DNA of 9,849 bases from DATLFS01 sp035540935 (GTDB taxonomy: Bacteria > Actinomycetota > CADDZG01 > WHSQ01), in assembly GCA_035540935.1 (NCBI GenBank), contig DATLFS010000100.1, positions 1 to 9,849 on the forward strand. Reading direction: 5' to 3'. The translations under genes and the position numbers were made by a program. The notes beneath the pieces were generated by a model. It ran no database searches and was not told the DNA's origin. It was given only the letters and a program-made list of their open reading frames with translations. This document shows positions 6,510 through 9,849 of the stretch, one piece after another (positions within the stretch are counted from its first letter, which is position 1; every line of letters begins with the position of its first letter).

Positions 6510-9326
6510 ATGATGTCGCCACCCGGCGCCCGTCGCGGACGCTCCTTCGTAATCGCGATCCTCTTCGTAGCCGTCTTCGGCACGCTCGCGTCGGTCCGCT
6601 TCTACACCGACATCCTCTGGTTCCGCGAGGTCGGATTCTCGTCGGTGCTGTTCACCAGCCTCTCGACGCAGTTCATGGTGGGTGCGGCCGTGGGTCTCGC
6701 GGTCGGGATCCTGGTGTGGCTCAACCTCGTGATCGCGGGCCGCGGCGCGCCGGCATATCGGCTCGGGAGGATCGGCGGCGCGCCGGACCCCGTCGAGCGC
6801 TACCGCGAGGTGCTGACCCCGCACCTGCGCTGGGTCCGCGTCGGCGTCGGCGCCTTGATGGGACTCGTGGCCGGTCTCGGCGCCGCCAGCATGTGGCAGA
6901 CGTACCTGCTGTGGGCGAACCGGGTGCCGTTCGGCGTGCGGGATCCGCAGTTCGGCCGCGACGTCGGCTTCTTCGTCTTCGAGCTGCCCTTCTACGACGC
7001 GCTGCTCGACTGGGCCTGGTTCGCCCTCGGGGCTGCTCTCCTGGTGTCGGCCGCGGCGCACTACTTCCACGGAGCGATCCGGCCGGAGAACCGCCTCTCC
7101 GGCGTGACGCCGGCGGCCCTCGCGCACGTCTCCGTGCTCCTCGGGCTCCTCGCGCTGGTGAAGGCGGTGCAGTACTACCTGGGCGGCTTCGAGCTGGTCT
7201 TCTCGCCGCGCGGCACCGTCACGGGCGCCTCCTACACCGATGTCACGGCGCAGCTCCCCGCGCTGCGGCTGCTCGCGATCATCTCGGTGCTGTCGGCTCT
7301 GTTGTTCCTCGTCAACATCTGGGTTCGGCGCGCCGTGCTGCCTCTCGCCGCCATCGGCATCTGGGTGCTGACGGCGATCCTGGCCGGCGCGGCCTGGCCG
7401 TGGTGGGTGCAGCGCTTCTCGGTCGACCCGCAGGAGCTCCAGCGCGAGCGCCCGTACATCAAGCGCAACATCGAAGCGACGCAGGCCGGTTTCGATCTGG
7501 ACGACGTGACCGTGGTCGACTTCGCCGCGTCGCGCGACCTCGAGGGGGAAGACGTTCGCCGCAACGAAGGTCTGCTCGCCAACGTGAGGCTGTGGGACCC
7601 GGACGTCCTCGCGCAGGCGTACCGCCAGCTGCAGGCGCTCCGCACCTACTATCGCTTCGTCGACGTCGACATCGACCGCTACGAGATCGACGGTGAGACG
7701 CGCCAGGTGATGCTGTCGGCGCGTGAACTGTCGCTCGAGGGCCTTCCGCCGGGAAGCCAGACGTGGTCGAACCGGCATCTCCAGTACACGCACGGGTACG
7801 GCATCGTCGCCAGCCTCTCCAAGGCGGCGACTACGGCCGGACAGCCGGACTTCCTCGTGCAGAACGTGCCGGGTCAGGTCGAGGCGGGCGCCGAGGCGCT
7901 CGATCCGGACGAGCAACCGCGCATCTACTACGGCGAGAGCTTCGCCGGCGACGACTACTCGATCGTCAACACCGGCCAGGACGAGCTCGACTATCCGGGT
8001 GCCCGCAGCAACTACGAGGGTGAAGGCGGAATCGAGATCGGGCGTTTGTTGCGGCGCCTCGCCTTCACCGTGCGCGAGCTCGACCCCAACATCCTGCTGT
8101 CCGACCTGATCGAAGCGGACTCGCGCATCCTGCTCTACCGCAACGTACGCGACCGCGTGATGCGCGCCGCGCCCTTCCTGTCGCTCGACCACGATCCGTA
8201 TCCCGCGGTCGTCGACGGCAGGATCTTGTGGATCCTCGACGGTTACACCAAAACCGACATGTATCCGTACGCGCAACGCTTCCCGCTGCGGGATCTCGTC
8301 GACAGCGACCAACCGGGGACGCTCCGGGGCGAGGCCAACTACGTGCGCAACTCGGTGAAGGTAGTGGTCGACGCGTACGACGGGAGCATGGACTTCTACG
8401 TGATCGACGAAGAGGACCCGCTGATCCAGGCGTGGCGGAACGCTTTCCCCGAGCTCTTCACAGATGAGGAGCCGAGCGACGAGTTGCGGGCGCACTTCCG
8501 CTATCCGGAGGATCTCTTCAACATCCAGAGCGAGGTCTACCTCACGTACCACATGGACTCGCCCGACGACTTCTACGCCCGCGAGGACGCCTGGGCCATA
8601 CCGCGCGCGCCCGGCACAAACGGATCCGACTCGTCGGCGACGATGCCCGGGGTCTATCTCCTCGTGAGCCTTCCCGGAGATGCCGACCAGGAGTTCGTGC
8701 TGGCCCGCCCGTTCACGCCGCGGGCCCGCAACGTCATGATCTCGTTCCTCCTCGCGCAGTCCGACCCGGAGCGGTACGGCGAGCTCGAGCTGTTGAGGTT
8801 TCCCTCGTCGAACCCGCCGCTCGGACCATCGCAGATCGACAACCTCATCAACCAGGACGTCGAGATCTCACAGACCCTCACGCTGCTGCGGCAGGGCGGC
8901 TCGGACGTCCAGTTCGGAAGCCTGATCGTCGTGCCGATCGAGGACTCGCTCATCTACGTGATGCCTCTCTTCGTGACGGCGGAGGGGAACGGCGAAGGTA
9001 CCCAGGGCATCCCCGAGCTGAAGCGGGTGGTCGTCGTCCACGGCGAGGAGGTCGAGTTCCGTCCCACGTTCGACGAGGCGCTGGCCGCGATCTTCGACCT
9101 CGAGGAGGGCGAGACACCGCCGCCGCCGGACGAAGGAGACGGCGAGGAAGAGCCGGACGACCCGGCGCCGCCGACCGGACGCTTGGCCGAGATCGTGGCC
9201 GAGGCCTCGCAGGTCTACGAGCGGGCGCAGGAGGCGCTCGCGGATGGCGACTTCGAGCGCTACGGGCGACTGATCACCCGCCTCGGGCAGCTGCTCGAGG
9301 AGGCGCAGAGCCTGTCGGGGCGCTGA
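6510..9326 (+). CDS. UPF0182-family large membrane protein
   Basis: This 938-residue protein matches the UPF0182 family (PF03699), of unknown function and widespread in Actinomycetota. Seven hydrophobic segments occupy the first third (about 12-29, 54-76, 107-128, 160-183, 202-222, 252-270, 277-298), followed by a large, probably extracytoplasmic region. Family-typical stretches are DPQFGRDVGFFVFELPF (145-161), ERPYIKRNIEATQAGFDLD (313-331) and WSNRHLQYTHGYGIV (after about 415). Near the C-terminus an acidic Pro-rich linker (about 863-889) joins a helical end domain (ALADGDFERYGRL), an arrangement also seen in mycobacterial members. Length is normal. Start is ATG 6510, with ATG 6513 as alternative; the upstream context suggests a leaderless message. 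The PDZ-Lon protease that adjoins UPF0182 in mycobacteria is two genes upstream here. The tRNA follows after 40 bases. Biochemical role cannot be stated. Confidence 0.96.
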   Translation: MMSPPGARRGRSFVIAILFVAVFGTLASVRFYTDILWFREVGFSSVLFTSLSTQFMVGAAVGLAVGILVWLNLVIAGRGAPAYRLGRIGGAPDPVERYREVLTPHLRWVRVGVGALMGLVAGLGAASMWQTYLLWANRVPFGVRDPQFGRDVGFFVFELPFYDALLDWAWFALGAALLVSAAAHYFHGAIRPENRLSGVTPAALAHVSVLLGLLALVKAVQYYLGGFELVFSPRGTVTGASYTDVTAQLPALRLLAIISVLSALLFLVNIWVRRAVLPLAAIGIWVLTAILAGAAWPWWVQRFSVDPQELQRERPYIKRNIEATQAGFDLDDVTVVDFAASRDLEGEDVRRNEGLLANVRLWDPDVLAQAYRQLQALRTYYRFVDVDIDRYEIDGETRQVMLSARELSLEGLPPGSQTWSNRHLQYTHGYGIVASLSKAATTAGQPDFLVQNVPGQVEAGAEALDPDEQPRIYYGESFAGDDYSIVNTGQDELDYPGARSNYEGEGGIEIGRLLRRLAFTVRELDPNILLSDLIEADSRILLYRNVRDRVMRAAPFLSLDHDPYPAVVDGRILWILDGYTKTDMYPYAQRFPLRDLVDSDQPGTLRGEANYVRNSVKVVVDAYDGSMDFYVIDEEDPLIQAWRNAFPELFTDEEPSDELRAHFRYPEDLFNIQSEVYLTYHMDSPDDFYAREDAWAIPRAPGTNGSDSSATMPGVYLLVSLPGDADQEFVLARPFTPRARNVMISFLLAQSDPERYGELELLRFPSSNPPLGPSQIDNLINQDVEISQTLTLLRQGGSDVQFGSLIVVPIEDSLIYVMPLFVTAEGNGEGTQGIPELKRVVVVHGEEVEFRPTFDEALAAIFDLEEGETPPPPDEGDGEEEPDDPAPPTGRLAEIVAEASQVYERAQEALADGDFERYGRLITRLGQLLEEAQSLSGR

Positions 9327-9351
9327 TCGGTTCGGCGCGCCGGGCCGCCCC

Positions 9352-9360
9352 TGCTATCCT
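9352..9360 (+). promoter_or_regulatory. Extended -10 promoter element for tRNA-fMet
   Basis: TGC-TATCCT (9352-9360) is a good extended -10, and it sits six bases before the mature 5' end of the tRNA at 9367. Transcription would therefore start at or very near the first tRNA base. The expected -35 position falls on the GGCGCGCC palindrome (9334-9341) and shows no TTGACA-like match. Confidence 0.5.
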
Positions 9361-9366
9361 CTTCGA

Positions 9367-9443
9367 CGCAGGGTGGAGCAGTCTGGTAGCTCGCCGGGCT
9401 CATAACCCGGAGGTCGCGGGTTCAAATCCCGCCCCTGCAACCA
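9367..9443 (+). tRNA. Initiator tRNA-fMet (anticodon CAU) with encoded CCA
   Basis: The 77-base cloverleaf has acceptor strand CGCAGGG pairing with CCCTGC, leaving C1 opposite A72 unpaired, the hallmark that lets formyl-Met initiator tRNA avoid elongation and be recognised by the formyltransferase. The anticodon stem CCGGG/CCCGG has the three consecutive G-C pairs used by the initiating ribosome, with loop CTCATAA and anticodon CAT at 9401-9403. The D arm GAGC...GCTC and T arm GCGGG-TTCAAAT-CCCGC are intact. The 3' CCA is encoded. It closely resembles the E. coli initiator. It supplies Met for translation initiation, and its 3' end is a possible integration target for mobile elements. Confidence 0.98.
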
Positions 9444-9444
9444 C

Positions 9445-9477
9445 AAAGGCCCTGGTAACAGGGCCTTTACTCTTTTC
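9445..9477 (+). terminator. Intrinsic terminator of tRNA-fMet
   Basis: AAAGGCCCTG (9445-9454) and CAGGGCCTTT (9459-9468) form a perfect 10-base-pair stem with a GTAA loop, beginning two bases after the tRNA. A pyrimidine-rich run with TTTT (CTCTTTTCTGT) follows. This is a classical Rho-independent terminator and ends the tRNA transcript cleanly. The same stem would also give some termination from the other strand because of its AAA/TTT edges. Confidence 0.9.
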
Positions 9478-9498
9478 TGTCACAGGGCGGCGCGACGA

Positions 9499-9520
9499 TT
9501 TGCTAACGGTTTGCTAACGG
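9499..9520. repeat. Tandem 11-base direct repeat TTTGCTAACGG
   Basis: TTTGCTAACGG occurs twice head to tail without a spacer (9499-9509 and 9510-9520). It lies in the 130-base gap between the tRNA terminator and the winged-helix gene, where no gene is visible. Adjacent exact repeats of this size could be a protein-binding site, for example an operator for the following regulator or arm-type sites of an integrase using the tRNA; both ideas are inference. Confidence 0.7.
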
Positions 9521-9562
9521 ACCGTCGTCTTGTAGCCAGAGTGCAGGGCGTGGCCCCGAGCT

Positions 9563-9568
9563 AGGCGG
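9563..9568 (+). promoter_or_regulatory. Shine-Dalgarno of the winged-helix gene
   Basis: AGGCGG differs from AGGAGG by one base and is five bases from the ATG at 9574. It fixes that start: an in-frame GTG at 9568 overlaps it, and a TAG at 9562-9564 closes the frame just above. It is the clearest ribosome-binding site in the window. Confidence 0.6.
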
Positions 9569-9573
9569 TGAGA

Positions 9574-9849
9574 ATGAAGTTACCGAGAAGCAGTTTCAAG
9601 ATCCTCCGGATGCTGATTCTGGGATATCTCCATCAAGGCGGGTCTGGCCGGAAGCCCGTCACGGCCGAGGCGGTGGGCAAGGCGACTGGCCTCAACCGAA
9701 CCATGGTCAGTGCCAACAACAAGCCCTTGGCCGAGTTTGGAATCATCGAACGGGCTAAGGGCGGCCTCTACGGGCTGACAGAGCGAGGGGTCGAGGTGGC
9801 CCGCGCCCTTGAATTCGAGGAACCTGAGCTGATCAGGCGCTCGCTGGGC
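9574..9849 (+). CDS. Winged-helix DNA-binding protein, N-terminal part (runs off window)
   Basis: From ATG 9574 the frame stays open for 92 codons to the window edge. The product begins MKLPRSSFKILRMLILGYL. It continues with a helix-turn-helix-like segment (VTAEAVGKATGLNRTMVSANN) and a wing-like end (IIERAKGGLYGLTERGVEVARAL), the order expected of a winged-helix fold in which the NRTMVSANN helix would read DNA. Similar short regulators beginning MK-P-SSF occur in diverse bacteria and archaea, from memory. Its target is unknown. It follows the tRNA terminator and the tandem repeat, has a good Shine-Dalgarno, about 62% GC by eye against about 68% upstream, and uses TTA and AGA codons near its start. 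These traits suggest a different origin from the genes before the tRNA. The function of the missing C-terminal part is unknown. Confidence 0.72.
   Translation, partial: MKLPRSSFKILRMLILGYLHQGGSGRKPVTAEAVGKATGLNRTMVSANNKPLAEFGIIERAKGGLYGLTERGVEVARALEFEEPELIRRSLG

Noticed and set aside
6401..7696. A 431-codon plus-strand frame overlapping FecR and UPF0182
   Set aside because: Its translation is Arg/Ala/Gly-rich without motifs and overlaps the UPF0182 membrane segments in another frame.
5232..8552. A 1106-codon open frame on the minus strand across the FecR and UPF0182 genes
   Set aside because: It is antisense to two well-supported proteins and its translation is rich in Arg, Asp, His and Val with no recognisable domain, as expected when GC-rich third positions suppress antisense stop codons.
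1..9849. CRISPR array, insertion sequence, riboswitch or ribosomal RNA
   Set aside because: No regularly spaced repeats, no transposase or terminal inverted repeats, no long untranslated leader and no rRNA-like sequence were seen.

Overview
The window is GC-rich DNA (roughly two thirds G+C by eye). It carries a compact run of same-strand (+) genes that end in an initiator tRNA. The best clue to the host is a PDZ/Lon-type (S16) anchored protease followed two genes later by a UPF0182 membrane protein, a pairing that is typical of Actinomycetota (Rv3194c and Rv3193c are neighbours in Mycobacterium tuberculosis, from memory). The MreB homologue and the lack of mycobacterial or streptomycete landmarks fit a less-studied class such as Acidimicrobiia or Thermoleophilia better, but the class is inference.

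Layout. Positions 1-252 hold the Arg-rich C-terminal end of an unidentified gene. An mreB-type actin homologue (259-1257) follows after 6 bases. Next come the membrane-anchored PDZ plus Lon-protease protein (1299-2351), a large polytopic sensor histidine kinase with HAMP, PAS-like, HisKA and HATPase domains (2399-5209), an exported FecR-domain protein with a charged Pro-rich tail (5328-6464), and a 938-residue UPF0182 membrane protein (6510-9326). An initiator tRNA-fMet(CAU) with an encoded CCA end (9367-9443) and a strong intrinsic terminator (9445-9477) close this block. After them lie an 11-base tandem repeat and the start of a winged-helix DNA-binding protein (9574 to the window edge). That last gene has lower GC, a TTA and an AGA codon and a good Shine-Dalgarno, unlike the genes before it. 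This suggests a junction between core genome and an acquired segment at the tRNA.

Function. All five complete proteins are plausibly envelope-related: cytoskeleton, membrane-tethered protease, transmembrane sensor, exported FecR protein and polytopic membrane protein. No response regulator (for the kinase), sigma factor (for FecR) or mreC/mreD (for MreB) is present, so each would have to work with partners encoded elsewhere. The genes are 6 to 118 bases apart. A candidate leaderless promoter lies directly before the UPF0182 gene and small hairpins follow the kinase and FecR genes, so the run is probably several transcription units rather than one operon.

An unusual sequence-scale signal is the palindrome GGCGCGCC. 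I counted 18 copies, including one in each of three short gaps after stop codons, and none after the tRNA. I did not find a clear new defence or mobile system. The most unusual items are the kinase/FecR pair between the protease and UPF0182 genes, the GGCGCGCC enrichment and the tRNA-linked boundary.
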